Assembly: GCF_024198175.1 (NCBI RefSeq)
Contig: NZ_JAJVKV010000002.1
Coordinates: forward strand, 310,001 to 374,000
Direction: 5' to 3'
Length of the DNA: 64,000 nt
From: Pyxidicoccus xibeiensis
GTDB lineage: Bacteria > Myxococcota > Myxococcia > Myxococcales > Myxococcaceae
In this document: one piece after another, positions 55,084 to 64,000 of the stretch
Numbering within the stretch: position 1 is the first letter of the stretch
Layout: the number at the start of each line of letters is the position of its first letter
Made by a program: the position numbers and the translations under genes
The notes under the pieces: generated by a model
Told to the model about the DNA's origin: nothing
The model's database searches: none
Seen by the model: only the letters and a program-made list of their open reading frames with translations

Positions 55084-55656
55084 ATGTCTCATCGCGCCGC
55101 CCTCCGCCCCCGCTGTCACCGTTGCTTCCTGGCGCAGCACCTGTGCCTGTGTGCCGAGATTCCGCGAGTGGAGACGCGCACCCGGTTCGTCCTCGTCCAG
55201 CACGTGATGGAGCTGGGGAAGAAGAGCAACACGGGTAGGGTGGCCGCGCTGGCCCTCGCGAATGCCCGGCTGCTCACCCACGGCTCGCCAGCCGAGCCCT
55301 TCGACAGCGGCCCGCTCTCCGAGCCGGGCACCTGGCTGCTCTTCCCCGATGGCCCTACCGCGCCCCCGGATGCGCCGGCGCCGAGGCAGCTGGTGGTGCT
55401 GGACGGGAGTTGGTCCCAGGCACGGCGGATGACCCAGCGGCTCGCCGCGCTGCGAGCCCTCCCACGGCTGGTGCTGCCGCCGCCCGCTCCCGGACTGCTC
55501 CGGCTCCGCGAGCCCTCGCACCCTTCGGGGATGTCCACCCTGGATGCGATTGCCCGCGCGGTGGCGATGCTCGAGGGCCCGGAGGCGGCCGCGCCGCTGG
55601 AGCGGCTGGCCGCGCTTCGGGTGCAGCGCATCGCCGACTGCGGGACGCTGAGCTGA
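55084..55656 (+). CDS. DTW-domain tRNA-uridine aminocarboxypropyltransferase
   Basis: 190 residues. The family installs acp3U on tRNA using SAM. The N-terminal Cys cluster (CHRCFLAQHLCLC), the DTW-type motif here as DGSW in VVLDGSWSQARRM, and the later STLDAIA segment are all characteristic. Start at the ATG giving MSHRAALRPRC fits homologues. It is divergent from the P450 gene with 147 bases between. The same family includes E. coli TapT and TuaA-type paralogues, and which one it matches cannot be decided here. Confidence 0.88.
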   Translation: MSHRAALRPRCHRCFLAQHLCLCAEIPRVETRTRFVLVQHVMELGKKSNTGRVAALALANARLLTHGSPAEPFDSGPLSEPGTWLLFPDGPTAPPDAPAPRQLVVLDGSWSQARRMTQRLAALRALPRLVLPPPAPGLLRLREPSHPSGMSTLDAIARAVAMLEGPEAAAPLERLAALRVQRIADCGTLS

Positions 55657-55685
55657 GCTTCGGCTCGGCGCCCGCGCCTCTGAGG

Positions 55686-58052
55686 TTACCTCTCGAGGAC
55701 GAGCACCCAGTCACCCGTACCCGTGCCGTTGTTGCCAGGGGGCGTGAAGGTGCGGGTGCCGCTGTTGGGGAAGGGAGAGCCGCTCACGGTGGTCTGCGTC
55801 CCCTGCGTCGGGTCGAACCACCGTGCCGTGACGGGCCCGCTCATTCGGGACATGTCGATGGTGACGGTGCGGAGGCTGGGCAGGTAGGCGATGCCGAAGG
55901 ACCCGTCACCGGCCAGCGCCGCGACCGCGGAGTCCAGCCCGGGCGTCCCGAGGCCCGCGGTGAGGAAGGTATGCGCCGCGTCCGGCACCAGCTTCTCCCA
56001 CCGGCGGCTCGAGAAGAGCGCCTTCACGTGCACCATGTCGAGCGAGCCGCGGGCGTGGAGCTGGGTCTTCCAGGAGACGGACGTGCCGAAGATGGGGCGG
56101 TTGTTGAAGTTCCAGATGGGGTTGCTGCCGAAGACCTGCCCCATGCCCCCCGACAGGAGGGCCTCGTACGCCTGCTGGCGGAGCTGCACCTGCGTCGTGG
56201 TGGCGTGCTCGTTCTCGTAGAACGACTCGGTGAGGAAGAACGGGAGCCACGAAGCGCGCTGGTACTCGACCAGGGCACGGGCCTGGACCATGGTCGGGAG
56301 GTTGCTGTTGGCCGGGTAGGTATAGATGTTGCCGACATCCAGCCAGCTCTCTCCGGACCAGTGTGTCAGCGCGGAGGTGTACGGGGCGCAGTGGACCGAG
56401 TGGAGGTGATTGGCATCGTGGGACTTGATGCCAGTCACGATGGCGCGCACCAGGTCCTTGCCGGAAGCGGGCGGGTTGTAGTCACCGCCCTGGACCCAGA
56501 TGATGTTGGGGAAGTCCTTGTAGCGCGCACCCAGGAACTCGCCGTAGGTCCGCAGCCGCGCGGCGCCGTTGGCCGTCAGCTCCTGGTACCACCCCTCCGA
56601 GCCGCCGTTGATGCCCAGGTAGGCGGGGAGCAGGAGGACCTGGATGCCTTTCTCCGCCGCCTTCTGGAGCACCCAGTCGACATGCGCGAAGTAGGCCTCG
56701 TTGGGCGTGGTGAAGTCCGCCAGGGTGCTGGAGGGGAGCGTTCCGGTGAAGGGGCTGGCGCCGTAGAAGTTGAGGGGCGGATTCGCCGCGAACTTGTGCT
56801 CGATGAGGTTCGCCAGGACGGTGTTGAAGCCCTTCTGGCGCCGGTCCTCCAGGTACAGCTCCACGTCTTCCTTGCTGATGCCCACGAACAGCGACCAGGC
56901 GGAGTCTCCATGGAGCAAGAAGGGCTGATTGTCCTGTCCGACGAGGTAGCGCAGGCCCGCGATACGCTTCAGGGGATACGGTGAGGTGGCCGCCACGTTG
57001 TTCACCAGCACCTGCGTGCCGGTGGTCGTGGTGGTGTTGCCCGCGCCGTCCCTGGCGACGGCGGTCAACGTGTGGGTGTCATTGACGGCCGCCGTGGTGT
57101 TCCAGGACATGGCGTAGGGCGGGCTCGTGTCCGCGCTCCCGAGTGGGACGCCGTCGACGAGGAACGTGACGCTGGAGACGCCCACGTTGTCGGACGCGGA
57201 GGCCGTGAGGGTGACGAGCCCGGAGAGCGTGCTGCCCGCGCCCGGTGCCGTGAGGCTCACCGTTGGGGGCGTCGTGTCCGGAGTCACCGGGGTGATGGGC
57301 GTGTCCCGGTCGCTGAGGATTTCCGCCGGGGTGAGGGCGCGGTTGTAGATGCGCACTTCATCGATGCGCCCGGGGAAGTACTCGCCCCAGACCCGGTTGC
57401 CTCCGATGCGTAGCTCGTTCGTCGAGACGTCCATCGTGGCCGTCTGCGCGACGCTGGAGACGAGCGCTCCGTTGACGTAGAGCGAGAACGCCGCGCCATC
57501 GTAGGTCGCCGCCAGGTGGGTCCACGTGTTGAGCGGAAGTCCCGAGCCACCCAGCACGCCGTGCTCGACGCCTCCGGAGACGAAGAAGGCGCTGGGGCGG
57601 TTCATGTCGGAGTTCGCATAGAGCACGTAGGCCATCTGCGAGGGCTTCTCCTTCATGACGACGGTCGGCCAGCGCTGCAGCGCCGCCGTGGGGTACACCC
57701 AGGCCGACAGCGTCATCCCCCGCGTCAGGTCCAGGAGGTTGGAGTCCGGCACCGTCAGGTAGTTGTTGCTGAAGGCCAGGGCCCCGCCGTATCGGCCCAT
57801 GGTCCACGTCTGTCCGGAGAGCGTGCCGTTCAGCCCGTTCCCTGAGGCATCCCCGGCCGTCGTTCCGCTGCCCTCGTCGAACCCATAGGCCGCAACCAGG
57901 CCGGGGACGGCCAGGGCCTGGCGGTCCTCGCGCGACCCGTCAGGGGACTCGGACGTGGCGTCCTGGCATCCCCAGGACAGGCTCCATAGCGCCACCGCCG
58001 CCACCCATGACCCCGAGCACCACCGCCTCACGCGCTGCCGTCCATGTCCCAT
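55686..58052 (-). CDS. Secreted LamG/Ig-like/DUF4038 glycoside hydrolase-like lipoprotein
   Basis: 788 residues. Signal peptide with a lipobox-like SWGC (Cys29). A LamG concanavalin-like domain (about 50-250, ending in GRIDEVRIYNRALTPAEI), an Ig-like domain (about 262-350), then a DUF4038 (apiosidase-like, GH140 relative) TIM barrel (about 360-690, with PFLLHGDSAWSLF, NTVLANLIEHKFA and FPNIIWVQGGDYNP), and a C-terminal collagen-binding-like beta domain. Probably degrades or binds a plant or microbial polysaccharide at the surface. Substrate unknown. Confidence 0.87.
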   Translation of the reverse strand: MGHGRQRVRRWCSGSWVAAVALWSLSWGCQDATSESPDGSREDRQALAVPGLVAAYGFDEGSGTTAGDASGNGLNGTLSGQTWTMGRYGGALAFSNNYLTVPDSNLLDLTRGMTLSAWVYPTAALQRWPTVVMKEKPSQMAYVLYANSDMNRPSAFFVSGGVEHGVLGGSGLPLNTWTHLAATYDGAAFSLYVNGALVSSVAQTATMDVSTNELRIGGNRVWGEYFPGRIDEVRIYNRALTPAEILSDRDTPITPVTPDTTPPTVSLTAPGAGSTLSGLVTLTASASDNVGVSSVTFLVDGVPLGSADTSPPYAMSWNTTAAVNDTHTLTAVARDGAGNTTTTTGTQVLVNNVAATSPYPLKRIAGLRYLVGQDNQPFLLHGDSAWSLFVGISKEDVELYLEDRRQKGFNTVLANLIEHKFAANPPLNFYGASPFTGTLPSSTLADFTTPNEAYFAHVDWVLQKAAEKGIQVLLLPAYLGINGGSEGWYQELTANGAARLRTYGEFLGARYKDFPNIIWVQGGDYNPPASGKDLVRAIVTGIKSHDANHLHSVHCAPYTSALTHWSGESWLDVGNIYTYPANSNLPTMVQARALVEYQRASWLPFFLTESFYENEHATTTQVQLRQQAYEALLSGGMGQVFGSNPIWNFNNRPIFGTSVSWKTQLHARGSLDMVHVKALFSSRRWEKLVPDAAHTFLTAGLGTPGLDSAVAALAGDGSFGIAYLPSLRTVTIDMSRMSGPVTARWFDPTQGTQTTVSGSPFPNSGTRTFTPPGNNGTGTGDWVLVLER

Positions 58053-58162
58053 GCCGTGTCTCCTGAGCTGCTTTTGATGGCTGGAGACTGTCGTTTCGCA
58101 ATGGCAGGAGTGTCAAGGATGCAGGTCTTGTGAGGCTTTCCAAAGGCGCTCGGTCTGCTCAC

Positions 58163-59554
58163 TCACGTCGAGGAGGCCAGCTCCACCTTCTCCAGGTAGT
58201 CCGGCACGTAGGTCTTCCAGCCCTTCGACTGGACGCGGCGGCTGAGCGCCTCCAGGGCCTCCGGCTCGCCGTGCACCAGCAAGGTCTGGCGGGGAGGGGA
58301 CTCGAAGCCTTCCATCCAGCGCAGCGTCTCCGTCCAGTCCGCGTGCGCGGAGAAGCCGCTCACCGTGCGGATCTCCGCGGCCACCGGCACCATCTGCCCA
58401 TGGATGCGGACCTCCTTCTCCCCATCCAGCAGCCGCCGCCCGCGCGAGCCCACCGACTGGTAGCCCACGAACAGCACCGTGTTGCGCGGGTCCGGCAGCC
58501 GGTGCTTCAGGTGGTGCAGCACGCGCCCGCCCGTGGCCATTCCCGACGCGGAGATGATGACGGCCGGGCCCTGATGCTCGTTCAGCCGCATGCTGTCCTT
58601 CGCCGCCGTGACGAACTTCGTGCGCCGGGTGGCCAGCGGTGAGCCGCCGCGCTCCACCATCGCCGTCATCGTCAGGTCGTGCTCCTCCGGGTGCATCAGG
58701 TAGATGGGCGTCGCGTCACACGCCATTGGCGAGTCCACGAACACGTCCACCACCGGAATCCGCTTGGCGTCCTCCAGCTGGCGCAGGTGGAAGAGCAGCT
58801 CCTGCGTCCGTCCGATTGCAAACGCCGGGATGACCACCACGCCCCCGCGCTCGAACGCGCCCTGCACCGCCTCGCACAGCGACTCCACCGGCTTCGTCTC
58901 GCGGTGCTGGCGGTCGCCGTAGGTGCTCTCCACCACCAGCGTCGTCGCCGAGGCCACGCTCTGCGGGTCTCTCAGGATGGGCGCCTGGTAGCGCCCCAGG
59001 TCGCCGCTGAACACCACCCGCTGCCGCGTGCTCTTCAAGTCGAACACGCACACCGCCGAGCCCAGGATGTGGCCTGCCCGGTAGAAGGTGAGGGTGATGC
59101 CCGGGAGGATCTCCTTCGGCCGCTCGTAGCCGAACGTCTCCAGCAGGCCCACCGCCCGCTTCGCGTCCGCCACCGTGTACAGCGGTTGTGCGGGGTGGTG
59201 CTTGGAGAAGCCCTCCTTGTTGGCGTAGCGCGCCTCTTCCTCGTGCAGGTGCGCCGAGTCCGGCAGCAGCAGCGCCGCCAGGTCTCGCGTGCCGGGCGTG
59301 GAGTACACCGGGCCGTCGTAGCCGTCGCGCACCACGCGCGGCAGCCCGCCCGTGTGGTCGATGTGCGCGTGCGTCAGGACGATGGCGTCGAGGCTGGCGG
59401 CGGGCACGGGCAGCGGCTGCCAGTTCCGCTGGCGCAGGGACTTCTGGCCCTGGAAGAGGCCGCAGTCCACGAGCACCTTACGGCCATCGTGCTCGAGGAG
59501 GAACTTGGAGCCGGTCACCGTACCTGCTGCACCGAGGAAGTGGAGGGAGGCCAT
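58163..59554 (-). CDS. Metallo-beta-lactamase / beta-CASP RNase-like protein
   Basis: 463 residues, CPSF73/YsH1-like bacterial beta-CASP family. The zinc motif HAHIDH (THAHIDHTGG), the later GHILGSA and SGDLGRY, the beta-CASP region (IPAFAIGRTQELL) and the C-terminal FSAHAD and LVHGEPEAL motifs are all present. Predicted zinc-dependent ribonuclease or RNA-processing enzyme in the cytoplasm. Only 33 bases separate it from the divergent sigma-54 activator gene. Confidence 0.93.
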   Translation of the reverse strand: MASLHFLGAAGTVTGSKFLLEHDGRKVLVDCGLFQGQKSLRQRNWQPLPVPAASLDAIVLTHAHIDHTGGLPRVVRDGYDGPVYSTPGTRDLAALLLPDSAHLHEEEARYANKEGFSKHHPAQPLYTVADAKRAVGLLETFGYERPKEILPGITLTFYRAGHILGSAVCVFDLKSTRQRVVFSGDLGRYQAPILRDPQSVASATTLVVESTYGDRQHRETKPVESLCEAVQGAFERGGVVVIPAFAIGRTQELLFHLRQLEDAKRIPVVDVFVDSPMACDATPIYLMHPEEHDLTMTAMVERGGSPLATRRTKFVTAAKDSMRLNEHQGPAVIISASGMATGGRVLHHLKHRLPDPRNTVLFVGYQSVGSRGRRLLDGEKEVRIHGQMVPVAAEIRTVSGFSAHADWTETLRWMEGFESPPRQTLLVHGEPEALEALSRRVQSKGWKTYVPDYLEKVELASST

Positions 59555-59587
59555 GGGGCCACTCTAGCGTGATAACGTGTATCGCCC

Positions 59588-60967
59588 ATGAGCAACTCCG
59601 AGCGCCCCCCGGGAGCCGGCCGTCCACCCGAGGGCTCCGAGGATGTCCAGCAGACCCGCCCCCTTGGCCCGGGCAGGCCCGGCTTCTCCGGTGCCGTCCG
59701 GCGCTTCCGCTTCACCCTCCTGGAAGGGCCCCAGCCCGGCCTCACCAAGGACTCCAACGCGGACACCTTCTCCATCGGCTCGCATGCGCTCAACGACCTC
59801 GTCCTCGACGAGCCCACCGTGTCGCGCTTCCACTGCGAGGTGAAGATCGACCGGGACGGCGCCCGCGTGCGCGACCTGGACAGCCGCAACGGCACGGTGC
59901 TCGACGGTGTGCACATCCGCGAGGCCTGGCTGCGCGGTGGCAGCGTGCTCCGCCTGGGCCGGATCAGCGTGCGCTTCGACTTCAGCGCGGAGAGCAACCG
60001 GCTCCTCATCTCCGAGCGCACCACTTTCGGTGAGCTGGTGGGCACCTCGGCGGTGACTCGCGCCAGCTTCGCGCTGATGGAGCGCGCCGCCACCAGCGAC
60101 GCCACGGTGCTCCTGGAGGGCGAGACGGGCACGGGCAAGAGCCGCGCCGCCCTGGCCATCCACCGTGCCAGCGCTCGCGCCGAGGGGCCGTTCCTCACCG
60201 TGGACTGCGGCGCCATTCCCGGCAACCTCCTGGAGAGCGAGCTGTTCGGCCACGAGAAGGGCGCCTTCACCGGGGCGCTCCAGCGCCGCGTGGGGGCCTT
60301 CGAGGAGGCCGACGGCGGCACCATCTTCCTGGATGAGATTGGCGAGCTGCCCGCGGAGCTGCAGCCCAAGCTGCTGCGCGTGCTGGAGGACCGGGAGATT
60401 CGCCGGCTGGGCGCCAACACGTACCTTCCCGTCAACGTGCGAGTCATCGCCGCCACGCACCGGGACCTGCGCGCCGAGGTGAACGCCGGCCGCTTCCGTC
60501 CGGACCTCTTCTTCCGGCTCGCCGTGGTGCGCGTGCTCATCCCCGCCCTGCGCGAGCGCCCCGAGGACATCCCCCTCATCGCCGAGCGCATCCTCGCGTC
60601 GTTCGGCGCCGCGCCCGAGCAGGTGGCGTCGCTCAGCACGCCCGAGTTCATCGGCCAGCTCCAGCATGCCGCGTGGCCCGGCAACGTGCGTGAGCTGCGC
60701 AACCACCTGGAGCGCTGCCTCGTCTTCCAGGACGCCATGTCGCCCGCCTCCGAGGAGGTGAGCCCCCAGGGCGTCCTGCGCAGCCTGGTGGACCCGAAGC
60801 AGCCCTATGCCGAGGCCCGCCGCCGCGCCCTGGAGGCCTTCGAGCGCGAGTACCTGGATGCGCTCATCAAGCTCCACGGCGGCAAGGTGGCGCAGGCGGC
60901 CACCGCCGCGGACATGGACCGCGTGTACCTGTACCGGCTGCTGCGCCGGCACAGGCTGCGGACCTGA
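59588..60967 (+). CDS. FHA-domain sigma-54-dependent activator
   Basis: 459 residues. An FHA phosphothreonine-binding domain at about 60-125 ([24 protein letters not shown], and DSRNGT), the AAA+ sigma-54 activation domain with Walker A GETGTGKS, the sigma-54-contacting GAFTGA, Walker B IFLDEIGE, and a C-terminal Fis-type helix-turn-helix ([19 protein letters not shown]). FHA input means control by a Ser/Thr kinase, a common design in myxobacterial development. The kinase gene at the right end of the window is a possible but unproven partner. Confidence 0.94.
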   Translation: MSNSERPPGAGRPPEGSEDVQQTRPLGPGRPGFSGAVRRFRFTLLEGPQPGLTKDSNADTFSIGSHALNDLVLDEPTVSRFHCEVKIDRDGARVRDLDSRNGTVLDGVHIREAWLRGGSVLRLGRISVRFDFSAESNRLLISERTTFGELVGTSAVTRASFALMERAATSDATVLLEGETGTGKSRAALAIHRASARAEGPFLTVDCGAIPGNLLESELFGHEKGAFTGALQRRVGAFEEADGGTIFLDEIGELPAELQPKLLRVLEDREIRRLGANTYLPVNVRVIAATHRDLRAEVNAGRFRPDLFFRLAVVRVLIPALRERPEDIPLIAERILASFGAAPEQVASLSTPEFIGQLQHAAWPGNVRELRNHLERCLVFQDAMSPASEEVSPQGVLRSLVDPKQPYAEARRRALEAFEREYLDALIKLHGGKVAQAATAADMDRVYLYRLLRRHRLRT

Positions 60968-60968
60968 C

Positions 60969-61982
60969 TCAGAACCCGCTGAGGACGACCTTGCCCAGGG
61001 TGCGCCCGCTCTCCAGCCGCGCGTGCGCGCGCTTCAGGTTGGCCGCGTTGATGGGGCCCAGGTCTTCCTTGAGCGTGGTGCGGAGGACTCCCGCGTCCAC
61101 CAGGCTGGCCACCTCGTCGAGCAGGTGGTGCTGGGCAACCATGTCCGGCGTCTCGAAGCGGGAGCGGGTGAACATGAACTCCCAGTGCAGCGACGCGCTC
61201 TTGGACTTCAGCTTGTTGATGGGGAGCGGCTTCGCCGGGTCGTCGATGATGGCCAGCGCCCCCTGGGGCGCGAGCGCGTCGACGATGGCATCGAAGTGCT
61301 CCTCGGTGTGCGTGAGCCCGAGCACGTACTTCACGCCGCGCGGCGCCACGGCCTTCACCTGCTCCACCCAGGGCCTGGAGTGGTCGATGACGTGGTGCGC
61401 GCCCAGCTCGCGCACCCAGGCCTGCGTCTCCGGCCGCGAGGCGCTGGCAATCACCGTCAGGCCCGTGAGCCGCCGCGCCAGTTGGATGGCGATGGAGCCC
61501 ACGCCTCCCGCGCCTCCGAGGATGAGCACCGAGCCGGCATTCACGGGCTTGCCCCTGCTGATTCCCAGCCGGTCGAACAGCAGCTCCCACGCGGTGATGC
61601 TGGTGAGCGGGAGCGCGGCGGCCTGGGCGAAGCTCAGCGACCGAGGCTTGTGACCGACGATGCGCTCGTCCACCAGGTGCTGCTGCGCGTTGGCGCCGGG
61701 GCGGTCCAGCGAGCCGGCGTAGAAGACCTCATCGCCAGGCTTGAACAGCGTGGCGTCCGGGCCCACGGCGAGCACCGTGCCCGCGGCGTCCCAGCCGAGC
61801 ACCTTGTCCTGGCCCTTCGGGTCGACGCCGGCTCGCACCTTCACGTCTACCGGGTTGACGGAGATGGCCTCGACGCGCACCAGCAGCTCCCGTCCCGCGG
61901 GCTTCGGGGTGGGGAGCTCCACGTCGATGAGGCTCTGGGCATGGTCGATGGGCAGGTTCTGGCGGTAGGCAATGGCTCTCAT
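60969..61982 (-). CDS. Zinc-binding alcohol dehydrogenase family oxidoreductase
   Basis: 337 residues, MDR superfamily. GroES-like N-terminal domain (ISVNPVDVKVRAG) and Rossmann domain with LILGGAGGVGSIAIQLA. The zinc ligands of classical alcohol dehydrogenases are absent, so it resembles quinone oxidoreductase (TIGR02817 type), using NADPH. Divergent from a LysR gene, which probably controls it; an inverted repeat lies between. Confidence 0.9.
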   Translation of the reverse strand: MRAIAYRQNLPIDHAQSLIDVELPTPKPAGRELLVRVEAISVNPVDVKVRAGVDPKGQDKVLGWDAAGTVLAVGPDATLFKPGDEVFYAGSLDRPGANAQQHLVDERIVGHKPRSLSFAQAAALPLTSITAWELLFDRLGISRGKPVNAGSVLILGGAGGVGSIAIQLARRLTGLTVIASASRPETQAWVRELGAHHVIDHSRPWVEQVKAVAPRGVKYVLGLTHTEEHFDAIVDALAPQGALAIIDDPAKPLPINKLKSKSASLHWEFMFTRSRFETPDMVAQHHLLDEVASLVDAGVLRTTLKEDLGPINAANLKRAHARLESGRTLGKVVLSGF

Positions 61983-62039
61983 GGGCTTCTCCTTGGCGAG
62001 GGGAAGAATGGGCCTGTCGCGTGATATCGGCCATTGATA

Positions 62040-62054
62040 GTTGACATCATCAAC
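62040..62054. promoter_or_regulatory. GTTGA-N5-TCAAC inverted repeat, likely LysR site
   Basis: 5-bp perfect arms in the 85 bases between the divergent oxidoreductase and LysR genes; the interval is AT-richer than its surroundings, as expected for a shared promoter region. Confidence 0.45.
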
Positions 62055-62067
62055 ATAAGCGCCGCAT

Positions 62068-62958
62068 ATGACGTGGGTGCTCTACACCGACCTGGACATG
62101 GACCTGCTGCGGGCCTTCGTGACGGTGGTCGACGCGGGCGGGTTCACCGCCGCGGGGACGAGGCTCGGCCGTACGCAGGCGGCGATGAGCATCCGCATCA
62201 AGCGACTGGAGGACGTGCTGGGGCGGCAGGTCTTCGACCGGAGCAGCCGCTCGCCGCTGCTGACGCCGGATGGAGAGCTGCTGCTGAGCTACGCGCGGCA
62301 GATCCTGAAGCTGAATGACGAGACGGTGCAGCGCTTCAGCGAGCCGGACAGCGAGGGCGAGCTCCGGCTGGGCGTGGCGGAGTACTTCGTGCCGCAGCAC
62401 CTGCCCGTCGTCCTGTCCCGCTTCACGCAGACGTACCCCCGCGTCCACATCCAGGTGAAGGTCGGGCTGAACGACAGCCTGTTCGAGTCCCTGGAGCGCG
62501 GCGAGCTGGACGTCGTCATCTGCCGGACCGAGAAGCCGCGCCGGGGCGGACGGGTCGTGCGCCGCGAGCGGCTGCTGTGGACGGCGGCACCGGACTTCCG
62601 GAGCGACGCCGCGTCGCCGCTCCCGCTCTGCATGCTGCCGCCTCCGTGTGTCTTCCGCTCGCGGGCCCTCGCGGGGCTGGAGTCCATCGGCCGGCCCTGG
62701 CGGGTCCTCTACACGTGCGAGAGCGTGATGGGCGTCATCGCCGCGGCGCGAGCAGGCCTGGGCGTCGCCGTGCTCCCGGAGAGCGCGGTGACGGGAGGGC
62801 TGCTGCCGCTGCCTCCCGAGGAGGGCTATCCGGAGCTCGGAGAAATCGAGCTGGCCATCTTCGGTGAGAGCCAGGAGCGCAAGCGACTGACGTCCACGCT
62901 CGTGCGGTTCATCGAGGAGAGCCTGCGTCCGCTCGAGCTTCCCCGGCGCGCGGGGTGA
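62068..62958 (+). CDS. LysR-family transcriptional regulator
   Basis: 296 residues. Winged helix-turn-helix at about 10-70 (DLLRAFVTVVDAGGFTAAG, LGRTQAAMSIRIKRLED) and periplasmic-binding-protein-like effector domain from about 95. Two starts are possible, ATG 62068 or ATG 62098; neither has a clear ribosome binding site. Divergent from the alcohol dehydrogenase-like gene. Confidence 0.9.
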   Translation: MTWVLYTDLDMDLLRAFVTVVDAGGFTAAGTRLGRTQAAMSIRIKRLEDVLGRQVFDRSSRSPLLTPDGELLLSYARQILKLNDETVQRFSEPDSEGELRLGVAEYFVPQHLPVVLSRFTQTYPRVHIQVKVGLNDSLFESLERGELDVVICRTEKPRRGGRVVRRERLLWTAAPDFRSDAASPLPLCMLPPPCVFRSRALAGLESIGRPWRVLYTCESVMGVIAAARAGLGVAVLPESAVTGGLLPLPPEEGYPELGEIELAIFGESQERKRLTSTLVRFIEESLRPLELPRRAG

Positions 62959-62967
62959 GTGCGCCGC

Positions 62968-64000
62968 TCAGGTCACGGTGCCGGCCCTGCCGCCCGTGGC
63001 CCAGCGCTCCAGCCGCAGCAGCTCTCCGCCCGCCAGCTTCGGACGCCCCTGCGCATCGGGGGCGAGCTCGCTCGGCGCCGCGTGCAGGTAGACCCGCACC
63101 TCGGTCACCCTGCCGGAAGCCGCCTGGGCCCGGGTGAGGACTTCCTCCGCGAGGGCTCGGGCCTCCTGCATCGACGGGACACGTGCCGCTGCGTCTTCGG
63201 GCAGCGCGCGCCAGGCCAGCAAGGCGTTGCCGCCCTCCAGCGCGAACACCCAGCCCGAGGACTCCAGCGCAGCGCGGGCCGCGTCCAGCGCGGCGTCTCT
63301 CGCGTCCAGGTCCTCGTCCGAGGGTTCTTCATGAGCGTCGGAGAACCGCACGTCCACATGGATACCCGCGGCCCAGGGCCAGGCCGTGGCTGGCGCGAGC
63401 ACCGCTCTCAGGGCCGCGAGGAAGGAGGGCACGTCCGGCCAGCGCTCCTCGGGGCGCTTCGCGAGGCAGCGCCGCACCGCGGCCTCCAGCGCGGGCGGTG
63501 CCTGGACGCGCTCTCCCAGTCGCGGTGGTGGGGCGTGCAGGTGCTGTTCCTCGACCTCCACCGCGCTCGCTCCCTCGAACGGGAGCCTCCCCGTGAGGAG
63601 CTGATAGAGGAGCACGCCCAGCGCGTACAGGTCCGTGCGCGCATCCACGGCCTGTCCGCGAATCTGCTCTGGGGCCATCGCCACCGGCGTGCCCAGGACC
63701 GCGCCCGCGCTCGTCAGGCCGGACAGCCCCTCCGGCACCTGGACGCGGGCGATGCCGAAGTCCACCAGCTTCACCGTGAAGCCCTCCGCGCGCGGGATGA
63801 CCATCACGTTCTGCGCCTTGAGGTCGCGGTGCAGGACGCCCCGGACATGGGCGTGGTGCAGCGCCGCGCCCAGCTCCTCCATCACCGTGAGCGCCTCCTC
63901 GGTGGAGAAGGGCCCCCGCTGCGCGAGCCACCGGTCCACGCTCTCTCCGGGCAGCCACTCCATGGCCAGCCACGGGCGGCCGTCCCGCAGCTCGCCGTAC
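62968..64000 (-). CDS. Serine/threonine protein kinase with degenerate cyclase-like C-terminal domain (partial)
   Basis: The gene runs off the right edge; the open frame continues upstream of the first in-frame ATG at 63963 (LRDGRPWLAMEWLPGE), so the N-lobe is outside the window. Visible kinase motifs: HRDLKAQN, DFGIAR, and the APE segment as APEQIRGQAVDARTDLYALG. After the kinase, from about 63375 to the end, there is an about 135-residue domain that follows a class III nucleotide cyclase pattern (VDVRFSDAHEE, SGWVFALEGGNALLAWRAL, EVRVYLHAAP, GGELLRLERW). One metal Asp seems to be kept in FSD, but the second is Asn in EGGN, so it is probably a regulatory pseudo-cyclase. Confidence 0.88.
   Translation of the reverse strand, partial: YGELRDGRPWLAMEWLPGESVDRWLAQRGPFSTEEALTVMEELGAALHHAHVRGVLHRDLKAQNVMVIPRAEGFTVKLVDFGIARVQVPEGLSGLTSAGAVLGTPVAMAPEQIRGQAVDARTDLYALGVLLYQLLTGRLPFEGASAVEVEEQHLHAPPPRLGERVQAPPALEAAVRRCLAKRPEERWPDVPSFLAALRAVLAPATAWPWAAGIHVDVRFSDAHEEPSDEDLDARDAALDAARAALESSGWVFALEGGNALLAWRALPEDAAARVPSMQEARALAEEVLTRAQAASGRVTEVRVYLHAAPSELAPDAQGRPKLAGGELLRLERWATGGRAGTVT

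Overview
The window is about 70% GC with dense, mostly operonic genes. Gene content (paired TIGR04563-type ribbon-helix-helix proteins, an FHA-domain sigma-54 activator, a Ser/Thr kinase, Pro-rich tandem cysteine-peptidase-like proteins, many lipoproteins) fits a myxobacterium of the Myxococcaceae (Myxococcus, Corallococcus or Pyxidicoccus). This assignment is inferred from composition and gene families; there is no rRNA here to confirm it. I see no tRNA, rRNA, CRISPR array, insertion sequence or prophage.

Layout. 1-1797: the start of a membrane-anchored or secreted protein and an exported catalase, with several hairpins between them. 1798-6091: a regulatory region with three copies of a 16-bp palindrome, then kamD, a small secreted protein, kamE, kal and kce, the core of coenzyme-B12-dependent lysine degradation. 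6119-9957: a FAD monooxygenase and divergent TetR regulator sharing twin operators, then an SDR and a methyltransferase. 10102-15992: a small periplasmic protein, a ChaN-like protein, and a TonB-dependent receptor coupled to a lipoprotein holding only the C-terminal domain of 5'-nucleotidase. 16030-16981: two ribbon-helix-helix genes and a probable small RNA gene with its own promoter and intrinsic terminator.

16982-29466 is a housekeeping block: tilS, ftsH, [pirin, pirin, LysR on the other strand], folP, glmM, pdxJ, acpS, nnrD, tsaE. 29515-36102 (minus strand) holds TPR, pentapeptide-repeat and class II amidotransferase genes, then hutI, a lipoprotein gene and hutU for histidine degradation. 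36271-42778: an Arg/Asp-rich BON protein, a YdeP-type molybdopterin oxidoreductase and a large protein of unknown function. 42832-46065: an Ig-like lipoprotein, a possible regulator remnant and an AAC(3)-type acetyltransferase.

46143-52158 is the most unusual part. Two tandem paralogues each carry two papain-like Cys/His/Asp-or-Asn sites separated by an SH3-like domain. They lie directly downstream of a LytS/LytTR two-component system. Coding sequence and a roughly 100-bp upstream region were duplicated together, and the SH3-like segment has diverged much more than the flanks.

52288-64000: a secreted alpha/beta hydrolase, a P450 lacking the usual I-helix acid, a DTW-domain tRNA modification enzyme, a LamG/Ig/DUF4038 secreted protein, a beta-CASP nuclease, the FHA sigma-54 activator, an alcohol dehydrogenase with divergent LysR regulator, and a truncated Ser/Thr kinase with a degenerate cyclase-like tail.
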